64,000 nucleotides of DNA from Gp1-AA122 sp035631655 (GCA_035631655.1 DASQIH010000068.1:1-64000); one strand, 5' to 3'. Positions 52,960-62,161 are shown, counted from the first letter of the stretch. Made by a program: numbers and translations. Notes: generated by a model from the sequence alone, not told the origin.

Positions 52960-54303
52960 TTAGGGCAGTCTCTGCGAGAGCCCCGGCAGCGTCTTGACGA
53001 TGTCGTTGTAAATCACTGTTACCGCAAACAACACCAGGAACACAAACGCTGCCTGGTAAATGCGTTCCTTGATTTGCAGGCTGATATCCCGGCGCATCAG
53101 GCTTTCTATCAGGAGCAGCAGAATCACGCCGCCGTCCAGAATCGGAATGGGCAGCAAGTTGAAGATGCCGAGGTTCAGGCTGATAGCCGCAGTCAGCGTC
53201 AGCAAGGGCATCCATCCTTTTTCGCTAGCGGCCTCGCCCGCTGCTTGACCGATGCGGATGGGGCCTTCGACCGACCGAATCGAGACCTTACGCTGCACCA
53301 ACTTCTGGACCAGCTCTAGAATAAGCGCCGACATCTGCTTATTCCGTTCCAGGGACAGGCGGAACGCCGACCCGAAAGCTAAGCTGGTCACTTTTACAGG
53401 CGCACTCTCGACGCCAATCCGGTAACGCTTCTCCTTCGTTCCTTCGATATCGCTGAGCACGGGCTGGGCGGTAAATGTCTTGAGCTCTCCGTTGCGGCGG
53501 ACTGTGAGCTGAATCGGCTTGTCTTTCGTGACCTTCAGTTTCTCAATCATGGCCGCAAGGGCTGGAACAGGAGCACCGTCCATCGAGACAATCTCGTCGC
53601 CTACCTTGAGCCCAGCCTTCTCGCCGGGCATTCCGTGTTCCAGCGCTGTGATCGTGAGGGGTTGCTGGGGGGCCCACCCAGCGTAGCCATACTGCGACAC
53701 GCTATAGGCCTTCGGTACCAGGGTTGTTTCCAGCAACCGGCCGCCCCGCTCCACCGCAATCGGAAGCGGCTGGTTGGGACTTAGCTCGACCTGGGGCTCC
53801 AATTGCTCCCAGGTCGGATTCTGGATGCCATCCACTCGCACGATGCGATCGCCAGGTTGCAGGCCAGCCTTTGCCGCGGGCGAATCCTGCTCTACCCAGC
53901 TGATCACGGCCGGCTGATCCAAAAAGATTGGGTACTCGTAATGCACCATGTAGACCCCGGTGAGCAATCCGAAAGCCAGCAGGATGTTCATGGCCGGGCC
54001 AGCCACGGCGACAATGAAGCGCTGCCAGCGCGGATGTGAGAGGAATTCTCCCGGGTCCCCGGTGCGCTCATCCATGGGGTTCTCGCCACTCATTTTGACG
54101 TAGCCGCCCAGCGGGATAGCGCTGATACGGTAATCGGTGTCGCCCTTCTTGAAGCCCAGCAGGCGGGTTCCGAAACCGATGGAGAACACTTCAACCCGCA
54201 CGCCAAAGTACTTGGCTGCGGCATAATGGCCAAATTCGTGGATCAGGATCATAAATCCCAAAACCACGACCATGGCCAGTACAGAAGTCAGGAAAAAAGA
54301 CAT
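52960..54303 (-). CDS. rseP: RIP metalloprotease RseP (site-2 protease)
   Basis: A 447-residue inner-membrane zinc protease that cleaves transmembrane anchors, for example of anti-sigma factors. The active-site HEFGH is at His22-Glu23-His26 and the third ligand is in PIPILDGGVI near residue 390. Two PDZ domains (about 120-200 and 210-290) lie between helices. ATG 54303 follows GGGGAG. It sits nine bases after dxr in the standard cdsA-dxr-rseP order. Confidence 0.95.
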   Translation of the reverse strand: MSFFLTSVLAMVVVLGFMILIHEFGHYAAAKYFGVRVEVFSIGFGTRLLGFKKGDTDYRISAIPLGGYVKMSGENPMDERTGDPGEFLSHPRWQRFIVAVAGPAMNILLAFGLLTGVYMVHYEYPIFLDQPAVISWVEQDSPAAKAGLQPGDRIVRVDGIQNPTWEQLEPQVELSPNQPLPIAVERGGRLLETTLVPKAYSVSQYGYAGWAPQQPLTITALEHGMPGEKAGLKVGDEIVSMDGAPVPALAAMIEKLKVTKDKPIQLTVRRNGELKTFTAQPVLSDIEGTKEKRYRIGVESAPVKVTSLAFGSAFRLSLERNKQMSALILELVQKLVQRKVSIRSVEGPIRIGQAAGEAASEKGWMPLLTLTAAISLNLGIFNLLPIPILDGGVILLLLIESLMRRDISLQIKERIYQAAFVFLVLFAVTVIYNDIVKTLPGLSQRLP

Positions 54304-54312
54304 AGAGCTGGG

Positions 54313-55524
54313 CTACTCCCCTTGCCAAATTGCGGAGGCGGTGTGCGGCAGGGGGGACTTGCTGCTCCGGCGCTCCACGTGCCGGAGGGCAGCTTGCCGG
54401 GCTTCGGCATCCGTCTCCAGCACCTGTCCTATAGATTCAATTTTTCGCGTTCGCGTTTCAAGTAAAACATTCTCAATGATCTCGGGAATGTTGCTGAAAC
54501 GAATACCGCCTTCCAGAAACGCTGCTACCGCCACCTCATCGGCCGCATTCAAGGCAATCGGCTTGGCTCCTCCCGCCTCGGCCGCCTCGTAAGCCAAGCG
54601 CAGGCAAGGAAATTTATCCATATCCGGCGGACAGAAGTCGAGGTGACGTAGGTTGGTGACCGGGAAGCGCAAATCCGACTGGATCCGTTCGGGATAGGTC
54701 AGCGCATAAAGGACAGGGAGGCGCATATCCGTCACAGAAAACTGAGCAAGTATGCTGCCATCCACGAACTCCACCATAGAATGAATTGTGGATTGCGGGT
54801 GCACAATCACTTCGATGCGGCTGGACGGCAAGTTGAACAAACGGCAGGCCTCAATGACTTCAAATCCCTTGTTCATCAAAGTCGCCGAGTCAATCGTGAT
54901 GCGGCGCCCCATTTTCCAGGTTGGGTGATTTAGGGCTTGTTCCACCGTGATGGAAGAAAATTTCGCTTTCGGGGTATTTAAGAACGGTCCGCCGGAGGCG
55001 GTCAGCCAGATCCGCTGCACTTCTTCCATTCGCCCGCCACGCAGACACTGATGCACCGCGTTGTGCTCACTGTCAATCGGCAGTAGTGGTTTACCCTGGC
55101 GTCGGGCTTCGGCGGTGATTAACTCTCCCGCCGCAACGAGACACTCCTTGTTAGCCAGTCCGACGGTCTTACCAGCCTTCACCGCTTCGTAGGTTGCTTC
55201 CAGGCCGGCGACGCCGACAATCGCGCTGACCACAAAATCCACTTCGGGGTGGGTTGCGACTTGCACACTTCCCGCAGCGCCGTGCACGATCTCCATTCCG
55301 GAGACGCCCGCAGATTTGAGACGCGCGCGTAGGGTCTCAGCATTTTTTTCGGATGCGATCGAGAGCACACGCGGCTTCCAGCGTTGCGCCTGCTCAAAAG
55401 CTGCATCCACATTGCTGCCAGCCGCCAGAGAAGTGATCTGAAACCGTTCCGGGTAGTTTTCAACGATGTTTAGAGTGCTGCGACCGATTGAACCGGTCGA
55501 GCCCAGGATGGCAATACGTTTCAT
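54313..55524 (-). CDS. dxr: 1-deoxy-D-xylulose 5-phosphate reductoisomerase
   Basis: A 403-residue NADPH enzyme that makes 2-C-methylerythritol 4-phosphate. It has the Rossmann motif AILGSTGSIGRSTLNIV, the LLPIDSEHNAVHQCL block, LTASGGPF and NHPTWKMGRRITIDSATLMNKG (listed here across its length), all diagnostic, with catalytic acids in DSEH. Lies between cdsA and rseP. Confidence 0.95.
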   Translation of the reverse strand: MKRIAILGSTGSIGRSTLNIVENYPERFQITSLAAGSNVDAAFEQAQRWKPRVLSIASEKNAETLRARLKSAGVSGMEIVHGAAGSVQVATHPEVDFVVSAIVGVAGLEATYEAVKAGKTVGLANKECLVAAGELITAEARRQGKPLLPIDSEHNAVHQCLRGGRMEEVQRIWLTASGGPFLNTPKAKFSSITVEQALNHPTWKMGRRITIDSATLMNKGFEVIEACRLFNLPSSRIEVIVHPQSTIHSMVEFVDGSILAQFSVTDMRLPVLYALTYPERIQSDLRFPVTNLRHLDFCPPDMDKFPCLRLAYEAAEAGGAKPIALNAADEVAVAAFLEGGIRFSNIPEIIENVLLETRTRKIESIGQVLETDAEARQAALRHVERRSSKSPLPHTASAIWQGE

Positions 55525-55594
55525 TCAGCGGAGTGACTTCTCTGACCGAAATTCCTGATGGGCAAGGGGCGAGGACGCCCGTCCTTCTCTCTTT

Positions 55595-56512
55595 CTATTG
55601 CAGTACGCGCCAAGCCGCATAGTACCACATCACCGGAGCCGCGAAGAGCAGCGCGTCGATGCGGTCCAGCATGCCGCCGTGCCCGGGCAACAGAGAGCCA
55701 GAATCCTTCGCGCCCGCGCCACGCTTAATCAGCGATTCAACCAGGTCCCCCAATTGCGCTGCAATATTAATTGCGGCGGAGAGCAACACAATCGGCAAGA
55801 GCGGCGGGTTCTCCAGTGAAAAGATTCCATCCCGCCGATCGATTAGATGCAAGCGGAGGAAGAACTGGCTGATCTGACGCGCATGATCGAACACCAGAGT
55901 TCCCACTATGACGCTTGCGGCCAAAGAAGCGATGGCTCCTTCCCACGTTTTCTTTGGGCTGATCCGCGGTGACATCAGCATGCGTCCCATGGAACGCCCC
56001 ACGAAATAAGCAAAAATGTCTCCCGCCCATACCACCAGCAAAAGGTAAAAGACCAGGAACGCCCCTGCCCATTGTTCGCGCAGTTGCACCAGGCATCCCA
56101 AAGGGACTGCGAGGTAGGCAAAGTCAGTTGCCGAGACTATCGCTGCCGGGAATGCCTCTCGCAGGTTTGCCCGTCGCATTCCGATTGTCCAAAAAAGAAA
56201 GGGAGCCAGGGTGGCCAGAAAGGCTGTGCCGCAGCCGAAAATCGCGGTATCCAGGAGAGGATTGTTGTAGCCGGGAATCGCGATCAAAGCAAAGAACAAG
56301 CTGACATATACGTACGTGGGTTTGCGAAACGGCCGAACCTCGTAAGCTTCGGAGAGTTTCAGGAATTCACTGCTGGCCAGCAGTGCCACAACTGCAGCCA
56401 CCATCGCCAACACCCACACCGGTGCCTTCAGCACCAGCAGGAGGACGATTGGGATTAATACGACGGCAGTGCCAACGCGCTGGAGCAGGTGCCACCCGCC
56501 GGTGTCAGCCAC
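55595..56512 (-). CDS. cdsA: CDP-diacylglycerol synthase (phosphatidate cytidylyltransferase)
   Basis: A 305-residue polytopic membrane enzyme making CDP-diacylglycerol, the substrate of PssA encoded at 7392. The CTP-transferase signature ends the protein: SLIKRGAGAKDSGSLLPGHGGMLDRID, seen with its conserved Lys, Asp and Gly residues (positions about 262-289). VWAGDIFAYFVGRSMGR is the other conserved block. GTG 56512 overlaps the uppS stop by eight bases. Confidence 0.93.
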   Translation of the reverse strand: MADTGGWHLLQRVGTAVVLIPIVLLLVLKAPVWVLAMVAAVVALLASSEFLKLSEAYEVRPFRKPTYVYVSLFFALIAIPGYNNPLLDTAIFGCGTAFLATLAPFLFWTIGMRRANLREAFPAAIVSATDFAYLAVPLGCLVQLREQWAGAFLVFYLLLVVWAGDIFAYFVGRSMGRMLMSPRISPKKTWEGAIASLAASVIVGTLVFDHARQISQFFLRLHLIDRRDGIFSLENPPLLPIVLLSAAINIAAQLGDLVESLIKRGAGAKDSGSLLPGHGGMLDRIDALLFAAPVMWYYAAWRVLQ

Positions 56513-57347
56513 GTGCCTTCTTCACGGTATGGTCGCCGTGGGAATTTCCGCCTTCGACCAGCCCCCCATAACGTCGCTCCCGCTTCTGGTATTCGGCAAG
56601 GCCCTCGAGCAGATGCACTCCGCGGAAATCCGGCCACAGCGTGGGAGTGACATAGATCTCAGCGTAGGCCAGTTGCCAAAGCAGGAAGTTGCTCAGGCGC
56701 ATCTCGCCGCTGGTCCGGATCACCAGGTCGGGGTCCGGCAGATGACGGGTGTAGAGGTTCTGCGAGATGGCTTCCTCATCAATTTTCAGATGGTCCAGCC
56801 CGCCATTTTGCGTGGCAGCATGCACCAGGGAGCGGAACGCGTCGACCAGTTCCGAACGCGCGCTGTAATTCAAAGCCAGGGTCAGCACCATCCCTGTATT
56901 GTGGGCGGTAGCTTTTCGCGCCCACTCCATTTTTTCCTGCACCGTCTCGGGAAGTTCATGCTGCCGGCCGATATACTCCAGTCGAATATTGTTCTTGTTC
57001 AGGGTGGGCACTTCCTGCTTGAGATAGCGGCACAACAGGTGCATCAGGAAATCGACTTCGCTGCGCGGACGCCGCTTCCAGTTTTCTTCCGAAAAGGCAT
57101 AAAGTGTCAGAGACGGAATTCCGATACGGGCCGCGGTCTCGACCGTCGAGCGTACCGATTCGACGCCGGCGCGATGTCCGGCAACGCGAGGAAGATGACG
57201 CCGGCGCGCCCAGCGGCCGTTGCCGTCCATGATGATGGCGATGTGTTGCGGGAGCCGCTTCGGATCCAGCCGCAAATAAGCTTCTGTCTCCTTGCGGTCC
57301 AGCCCGGCGGGGACTGTTGCCTGCAAGCGTAACCTCTGCTGAATCAT
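56505..57347 (-). CDS. uppS: Undecaprenyl diphosphate synthase (cis-prenyltransferase)
   Basis: A roughly 280-residue cytoplasmic enzyme that makes the C55 lipid carrier for cell-wall and LPS synthesis. HIAIIMDGNGRWARRR holds the catalytic Asp, followed by TLYAFSEENWKR and RTSGEMRLSNFLLWQ. ATG 57347 is preferred; a TTG 36 bases upstream opens a cysteine-rich stretch (HCQTCERC) unlike the family. First gene of uppS-cdsA-dxr-rseP. Confidence 0.93.
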   Translation of the reverse strand: MIQQRLRLQATVPAGLDRKETEAYLRLDPKRLPQHIAIIMDGNGRWARRRHLPRVAGHRAGVESVRSTVETAARIGIPSLTLYAFSEENWKRRPRSEVDFLMHLLCRYLKQEVPTLNKNNIRLEYIGRQHELPETVQEKMEWARKATAHNTGMVLTLALNYSARSELVDAFRSLVHAATQNGGLDHLKIDEEAISQNLYTRHLPDPDLVIRTSGEMRLSNFLLWQLAYAEIYVTPTLWPDFRGVHLLEGLAEYQKRERRYGGLVEGGNSHGDHTVKKARG

Positions 57348-57417
57348 GAAGCTAACACAGCGCTCGCAGGTCTGGCAATGCAACGGTCACATAGCTGTGT
57401 GAGAGCTCGTATGCGGG

Positions 57418-58452
57418 CTAATTCGGGTTGGGAGCCGATTCTTCCGGCACCAGGGTGATAACCAGCTTTTCCGTCCGTCGCAGCAGGGCAACTTCGGTTG
57501 GCACTCCTGCCGCCAGATCGGTCAAGAGACGATGCAGGTCGTCAATGCCGTCTACCAGCTTCCCCCCGAGGCCGATAATCACATCACCTTCTCGAAGATC
57601 GGCTCGTTGTGCCGGACTGTTGCTTTCAACCGACAGGACAACGACCCCGCTCTCGACCTGCAAATCGTGAAAACGCACCAGTCGCCGGTTGAGCGGTGCG
57701 GTCTGCGCGACGACCCCGATGTAGCTGCGCCGGATACGACCATCCCGGAGCAGCCGGCTGGCCACAAACTTCGCGGTGTTGATTCCGATGGCGAAACATA
57801 GTCCCTGGGCCATCATGATGGTGGCTGTGTTCACGCCCACGACTTGCCCGCTCGATGTCACGAGCGGCCCTCCAGAATTTCCCGGATTCAGAGCTGCGTC
57901 CGTCTGAATGACGTCGTCGATCAGGCGCCCTGATTGCGATCTCAAAGACCTTCCCAGCGCGCTGACCACCCCGGCCGTAACCGTGTATTGGAAGCCATAA
58001 GGATTCCCAATCGCGACTACCAGTTGACCCACTCGGAGCTGCTGGGAGTCGCCCAGCGGGACAGCTGCGAGACCTGTCCCATCGATGCGGATCACGGCCA
58101 AATCAGTAGCGGGATCGTCGCCAATAATCGTGGCAGGGAAGCGCCGGCCATCATTTAATGACACCTCAATCCGAGTTGCCCGGTGTACCACGTGGCTGCT
58201 GGTAAGAATCAGGCCGTCGGGAGTGAAGATGAACCCCGAGCCGCCACCGTGTGCCTCTCGGTCACCGCGGCGCGTGTTGACGCGCTGGGCGACGTCGATT
58301 TTGACAACGGAAGGGCTGACTTTCTCGGCCGCGCCCACTACAGCGCGTGAGTAGGCATCGAGCAGGAGCAAATCCTGATCAGCAGGCTGAGAAACCGGCA
58401 GGTTCGACTCCGGCGAGCCGTTTAAGCCCGCATTCAAGAATTCGAAGTTCAT
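57418..58452 (-). CDS. HtrA/DegP-like S1C serine protease without an evident export signal
   Basis: A 344-residue trypsin-fold protease plus one PDZ domain. The triad is His87 (TSSHVVH), Asp117 (DPATDLAV) and Ser193 (NPGNSGGPL), all intact; the PDZ domain covers about 250-335. The first 35 residues are polar and contain no signal peptide or membrane helix, unlike DegP, DegQ or DegS. Either the protein works in the cytoplasm or its true start is missed; no better upstream start is evident because the frame ahead is short. It lies 65 bp ahead of the uppS start on the same strand. Confidence 0.85.
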   Translation of the reverse strand: MNFEFLNAGLNGSPESNLPVSQPADQDLLLLDAYSRAVVGAAEKVSPSVVKIDVAQRVNTRRGDREAHGGGSGFIFTPDGLILTSSHVVHRATRIEVSLNDGRRFPATIIGDDPATDLAVIRIDGTGLAAVPLGDSQQLRVGQLVVAIGNPYGFQYTVTAGVVSALGRSLRSQSGRLIDDVIQTDAALNPGNSGGPLVTSSGQVVGVNTATIMMAQGLCFAIGINTAKFVASRLLRDGRIRRSYIGVVAQTAPLNRRLVRFHDLQVESGVVVLSVESNSPAQRADLREGDVIIGLGGKLVDGIDDLHRLLTDLAAGVPTEVALLRRTEKLVITLVPEESAPNPN

Positions 58453-58505
58453 GCCACATAGATGAACTTCGATTCAGAAGGGATTCAGTGCCAACGACCC
58501 GGACA

Positions 58506-58533
58506 CAAAAAGCCGGGACCCGAAGGTCCCGGC
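58506..58533 (-). terminator. Rho-independent terminator with UUCG tetraloop
   Basis: On the minus strand: GCCGGGACC-TTCG-GGTCCCGGC followed by TTTTTGTGT. The nine-base perfect stem is closed by a C(UUCG)G loop, the most stable tetraloop class. It ends the transcript of the zinc-ribbon XRE gene. Confidence 0.9.
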
Positions 58534-58560
58534 GAGTTGGCTGGTTGCCCGGATAAAACT

Positions 58561-58593
58561 CGTGCGGGGACGGGCCTCTGACCCGTCCGACCG
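58561..58593. repeat. Family-2 repeat, half copy
   Basis: cgtgcggggacgggcctctgacccgtccg matches the left arm of the copies at 14850 and 61671, with changes (given here in shortened form: gacgggcctctgacccgtc). Right arm absent. Confidence 0.6.
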
Positions 58594-58647
58594 AGCGCAA
58601 GCTCGGCGCAGTTCTTGGTTGCAACTCCGACCCAGCGGGTTGCTTCG

Positions 58648-59184
58648 TTACGCGCTACGTCGCGGGCGCACGGTCAAATCTCGCACCTGCGCCAACACGC
58701 TCGACATCTGCATGCCGCTCAGTTGTGCCACAAACGGCAGTAACTCCGCGATAAACTGATCCTGCATCAGCTCGCGGACTTCCTCCTGGCGGTTACGCTC
58801 GCCGCCGCTGAGCAGGTCGGGCACCGTGACTTCCAGGGCCCGGGCCAGCCGCTCCAGCGAGGAAAGGGTTGGAGTTGCTTTTTCGTTTTCAATCTTGGAA
58901 ACGTAAGTCCGCGGCACGGCCATGCGTGTTGCCAGTTGGCGCTGGCTGAGCCCATTGCGCAAACGTAGCGAGCGGATCGCCGTAGCCAGGTTCAGGTGTC
59001 CGTGGCCGTTGTGAGCCGGCACGAGCTGCGGCTCCGGCGGAGCGGCTACAATTTCCGGTTCATCTTCGTCGAGCGAATTGTGGCAACGCCGACAGAGGTT
59101 GTTAGTTGTGCGGAATTGAACGAGAAGACAGCGGTCGCATCGAACGACTTCCCTGGAATCTACAGGGGCAAGAGTCGTGGCCAT
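58648..59184 (-). CDS. XRE-family regulator with N-terminal zinc ribbon
   Basis: A 178-residue protein. The N-terminus has a four-cysteine zinc ribbon, Cys16/Cys19 (CDRC) and Cys31/Cys34 (CRRC), then a linker and an XRE helix-turn-helix (about 68-122, NGLSQRQLATRMAVPRTYVSK then IENEKATPTLSSLERLARAL). A helical tail follows. The target is not known; it has its own terminator and a 184-bp upstream spacer divergent from the HD gene. Confidence 0.87.
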   Translation of the reverse strand: MATTLAPVDSREVVRCDRCLLVQFRTTNNLCRRCHNSLDEDEPEIVAAPPEPQLVPAHNGHGHLNLATAIRSLRLRNGLSQRQLATRMAVPRTYVSKIENEKATPTLSSLERLARALEVTVPDLLSGGERNRQEEVRELMQDQFIAELLPFVAQLSGMQMSSVLAQVRDLTVRPRRSA

Positions 59185-59368
59185 CTAGGTTGTGGGAGTT
59201 GCCAGAGCCGGGCTACTCCTGGAAATCGTTGGGGATACGATTCCAACCAAAGCCAAATCTGCGGGAGATAGGCTGTGGATGTCAAGGGAATTCTCCTGGT
59301 AAACACAAAATTTCTCGTGCTAAAACCTAAATCAGCGGCCGAAGACCGGGAGCAGACAGGTAAAGAAC

Positions 59369-59953
59369 ATGAATGATCGCGAGTCGGCGTGGTGTTTACT
59401 AACTGAGTTCACCCAGTCAGAAAACTTGCGTAAACATGCCTTGGCTGTGGAGGCGTGCATGCGGTCCTACGCACGCAAGCTGGGCGGAGACGAAAATTTA
59501 TGGGGGATAGTAGGCCTTATCCACGACTTCGATTACGACCAGTATCCCAGCCTGGAGGACCATCCCTACAAGGGCAATGAGATCCTGAAAGAGCGTGGCT
59601 GGCCCGAGGAGATTCGCCAGGCAATCATGTCGCACGCCGAGTACACCGGCGTGCCGCGCGAGGCGCTGATGGAAAAAGCCTTGTTTGCCTGCGACGAGTT
59701 GGCAGGATTTATCACCGCTTGCGCTCTGGTCAAGCCCGGCAAATCACTGGCAGAGGTGGAGGCTAAGTCGGTGCGAAAGAAAATGAAAGACAAAGCCTTC
59801 GCCCGCAGCGTAAACCGCAACGACATCATCCAGGGCGCAGCAGAACTGGGCGTAGATCTGGAAGAGCACATCGCCTTCTGCATCGAAGCGATGAAAGGAA
59901 TCGCCGATAAGCTGGGCCTGGACGGAAGCGCCGCGAAGGCACAGACGACTTAG
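59369..59953 (+). CDS. HD-domain phosphohydrolase-like protein
   Basis: A 194-residue protein with an HD metal site: His in LRKHALAVE, the HD pair in GLIHDFDYDQYP, His in IMSHAEYTG and Asp in FACDELAGF. Such proteins hydrolyse nucleotides or phosphomonoesters; this compact type (HDIG-related) is widespread and substrate is unknown. The C-terminal helices (130-194) are ordinary. Monocistronic, followed by GC-rich palindromes. Confidence 0.85.
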   Translation: MNDRESAWCLLTEFTQSENLRKHALAVEACMRSYARKLGGDENLWGIVGLIHDFDYDQYPSLEDHPYKGNEILKERGWPEEIRQAIMSHAEYTGVPREALMEKALFACDELAGFITACALVKPGKSLAEVEAKSVRKKMKDKAFARSVNRNDIIQGAAELGVDLEEHIAFCIEAMKGIADKLGLDGSAAKAQTT

Positions 59954-59974
59954 GCACAGCCGCCCTCGGCGTGC

Positions 59975-60060
59975 CGGACGAAGCGCAGCGCCGCCGTCCC
60001 GGCGGCGGTCACGCGGGCGTCCCGCCCGCGGATCGGCCGGCAAGATGCCTGCGCTACCCA
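59975..60060. repeat. Family-3 type GC palindromes between HD gene and hutH
   Basis: GCCGCCGTCCCGGCGGCGG (about 59991-60009) and gcgggcgtcccgcccgc (about 60013-60029) are short palindromes with a gtccc core, like those downstream of pspA. Confidence 0.6.
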
Positions 60061-60090
60061 GTAGCGATGCCCGTGCCTCGCTGATAGGTT

Positions 60091-61653
60091 CTACTGTAGA
60101 CACTCGGCAATCTTACCGCTGGAGATCACATCTGCAATCCGCGCGAATTCCGGATACATCACGCGGTCTTTGTCCACTGTCGGCGACAGGGAGCGGATAG
60201 CAGCATGGGCGGACTGACCTCGTTTGCTGGTCTTCAAAGGCGCAAGAAAATCCAAACCCTGGCACGCCGCCATAGCTTCGATAGCCAGCACACTGCGCGT
60301 GTTCTCGACGATCCGCTTCAGCTTCAGGGCTGCCGTCATGCCCATGGAAACGTAATCTTCCTTGTTCCCCGAAGTCGTAATCGAATCCACCGACGCCGGA
60401 TGCGCCAGCACTTTGTTCTCGCTGACCAGCGCTGCCGCGGTCACCTGCGCCATCATGAACCCGGAATTGAGTCCTGCCCCCGCAGCGAGAAAGGGCGGCA
60501 GGCCTTCGTTCAAGGCGGGATTCACCAGCCGTTCTATACGTCTTTCGCTGATCCCCGCCAGCGAAGTGAGCGCAATGGCTAAAAAGTCCAACGCGAACGC
60601 AACCGGCTCGCCATGGAAATTCCCACCCGACAAAACGTCGCCCTCCGGAGCGTCCAGCACAGTTCCGGTCGAGCGCCCACCAATTTCCCGCGCGCGCGCG
60701 AAGACCAGCGGGTTATCCACGGCAGAGTTGATTTCCGTCTCCAGGACTTCCCGGCAGTGGGCCAGTGTGTCGCGCACGGCGCCGTGTACTTGCGGGATGC
60801 AGCGCAGAGAGTAGGCGTCTTGCACCCGCTGGCAATCACGGTGCGACTCGCGAATCTGACTGCCCTCGAGCAGCTTGCGCAAGTTCTCAGCCGTCTTCAA
60901 CTGTCCGGGATGTGGCCGCACCTTGTGAATCCGCGCATCAAAGGCGGCATCGGTCCCGCGCAATGCGTCCAGGGTAAGTGCGCCAATCACGTCTGCCGAA
61001 TCGACCAGCGTCTCGGCCGCCAACAGGGCAAGAACACCCACCGCCAGCATGCCTTGGGTCCCATTGATCATGGAGACGGCTTCTTTCGCCTCGGCCACCA
61101 CCGGTTTGATCTGAGCCGCACGCATCGCCTCTGCACCAGAAATCCGGCCGCCTTTGACGTCGAAGCACTCCCCTTCGCCAATCAGAACGAGCGCGAGATG
61201 GGCAAGCGGTGCCAGATCGCCGCTGGCTCCCACGCTTCCCTGGGAGGGGACCACGGGCGTGATGTTCCGGTTGAGCATGTCGCAAAGTGTGTCGATGAGC
61301 GTGGCCCGCACCCCCGACAGCCCCTTGGAAAGAGAATTGGCGCGCAGCAGCATCATGGCCCGTGTTTCTGGGATTGAAAGCGGTTCACCGACTCCAGCCG
61401 CATGCGAGCGCAGCAGGTTGACCTGGAGCTCGCGAATCTGATCCCCCGCAATGCGCACATCGGCCAGCTTTCCCACGCCCGTGGTAATGGCATAAGCGAC
61501 CTTGTTGCCCGCTACCAGAGCGTCGACCACGGCCCGTGAGCGTCCGACCGCTGCGCGTGCATCGGGATCAAGAAGAACCGGACGACGTTCCACTGCGACC
61601 TCGCGCACCGCTTCCAGGGTCAGGCCGTTACCGTTGATGTGAAGAGCTTGCAA
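60091..61653 (-). CDS. hutH: Histidine ammonia-lyase
   Basis: A 520-residue MIO enzyme that deaminates histidine to urocanate, the first step of histidine degradation. The MIO prosthetic group forms from Ala-Ser-Gly in SVGASGDLAPLAH, and FSTGVGKLAD-type wording appears as AITTGVGKLADVRI. The start is taken as TTG 61653, which gives family length (about 500-520). An ATG at 61725 adds 24 residues that are a translated family-2 repeat and overlap the thioesterase gene by 20 bases. The hut genes U, I and G are not in the window. Phenylalanine-type lyase activity is a lesser alternative. Confidence 0.9.
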   Translation of the reverse strand: MQALHINGNGLTLEAVREVAVERRPVLLDPDARAAVGRSRAVVDALVAGNKVAYAITTGVGKLADVRIAGDQIRELQVNLLRSHAAGVGEPLSIPETRAMMLLRANSLSKGLSGVRATLIDTLCDMLNRNITPVVPSQGSVGASGDLAPLAHLALVLIGEGECFDVKGGRISGAEAMRAAQIKPVVAEAKEAVSMINGTQGMLAVGVLALLAAETLVDSADVIGALTLDALRGTDAAFDARIHKVRPHPGQLKTAENLRKLLEGSQIRESHRDCQRVQDAYSLRCIPQVHGAVRDTLAHCREVLETEINSAVDNPLVFARAREIGGRSTGTVLDAPEGDVLSGGNFHGEPVAFALDFLAIALTSLAGISERRIERLVNPALNEGLPPFLAAGAGLNSGFMMAQVTAAALVSENKVLAHPASVDSITTSGNKEDYVSMGMTAALKLKRIVENTRSVLAIEAMAACQGLDFLAPLKTSKRGQSAHAAIRSLSPTVDKDRVMYPEFARIADVISSGKIAECLQ

Positions 61654-61670
61654 GAGAGTTTCCAGTTTCT

Positions 61671-61726
61671 CGTGTGGAGGCGGGTCTGTGACCCGCCGTG
61701 CCGGGTCAGAGACCCGGCCCCACACG
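61671..61726. repeat. Family-2 palindromic repeat at the hutH 5' edge
   Basis: Left arm gtgtggaggcgggtct and right arm agacccggccccacac, an inverted pair with an inner ggcgggtc / gacccgcc pair. It overlaps the last codons of the thioesterase gene and gives the readable frame MWGRVSDPARRVTDPPPH in the hutH direction. Confidence 0.85.
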
Positions 61727-62161
61727 TCCCACCGCCTCCCGGAACGCGCTCATGTACCTTTGCGGAATCAGCTTCCTGTTCATATCGGCATCAGTCACGA
61801 TGTGTGTCGTTTCCCCCTCGGCCAGCAGGACACCATCACTCACCCGCACTGCTTCGTATCCGAAATGCACGACTGACTCACGCACGTTCTTCAAGTGTGT
61901 CCGAATTACGATTTCGTCATCATAGTGGGCTGGCGCCTTGTAACGGCAACGGGCGTCCACCACCGCGATGTAGCAATCGTCTTGCTTTTCCATTTCACGA
62001 TAGGAGAACCCCAGTTGCCGCAACAACTCCACGCGTCCTACCTCAAACCAAATGAAATAGTTCGAGTGATACACCACGCCCATCTGGTCGGTTTCCGCAT
62101 AACGCACGCGGACGCGGCTTTCTGATATCGTGGGCTGCCCGTCGTTCCTCGCGGTACTCAT
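61706..62161 (-). CDS. Acyl-CoA thioesterase (YbgC/4HBT family)
   Basis: A 151-residue hotdog-fold thioesterase. RVRYAETDQMGVVYHSNYFIWFE contains the catalytic Asp (ETDQMG; positions about 18-40) of the YbgC branch of 4-hydroxybenzoyl-CoA thioesterases. It overlaps the enoyl-CoA hydratase stop by four bases, so it is in that transcript. The substrate in this context is probably a short-chain or branched acyl-CoA, by inference. YbgC homologues are also known in the Tol-Pal context, which is not present here. Confidence 0.88.
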   Translation of the reverse strand: MSTARNDGQPTISESRVRVRYAETDQMGVVYHSNYFIWFEVGRVELLRQLGFSYREMEKQDDCYIAVVDARCRYKAPAHYDDEIVIRTHLKNVRESVVHFGYEAVRVSDGVLLAEGETTHIVTDADMNRKLIPQRYMSAFREAVGRVGPGL

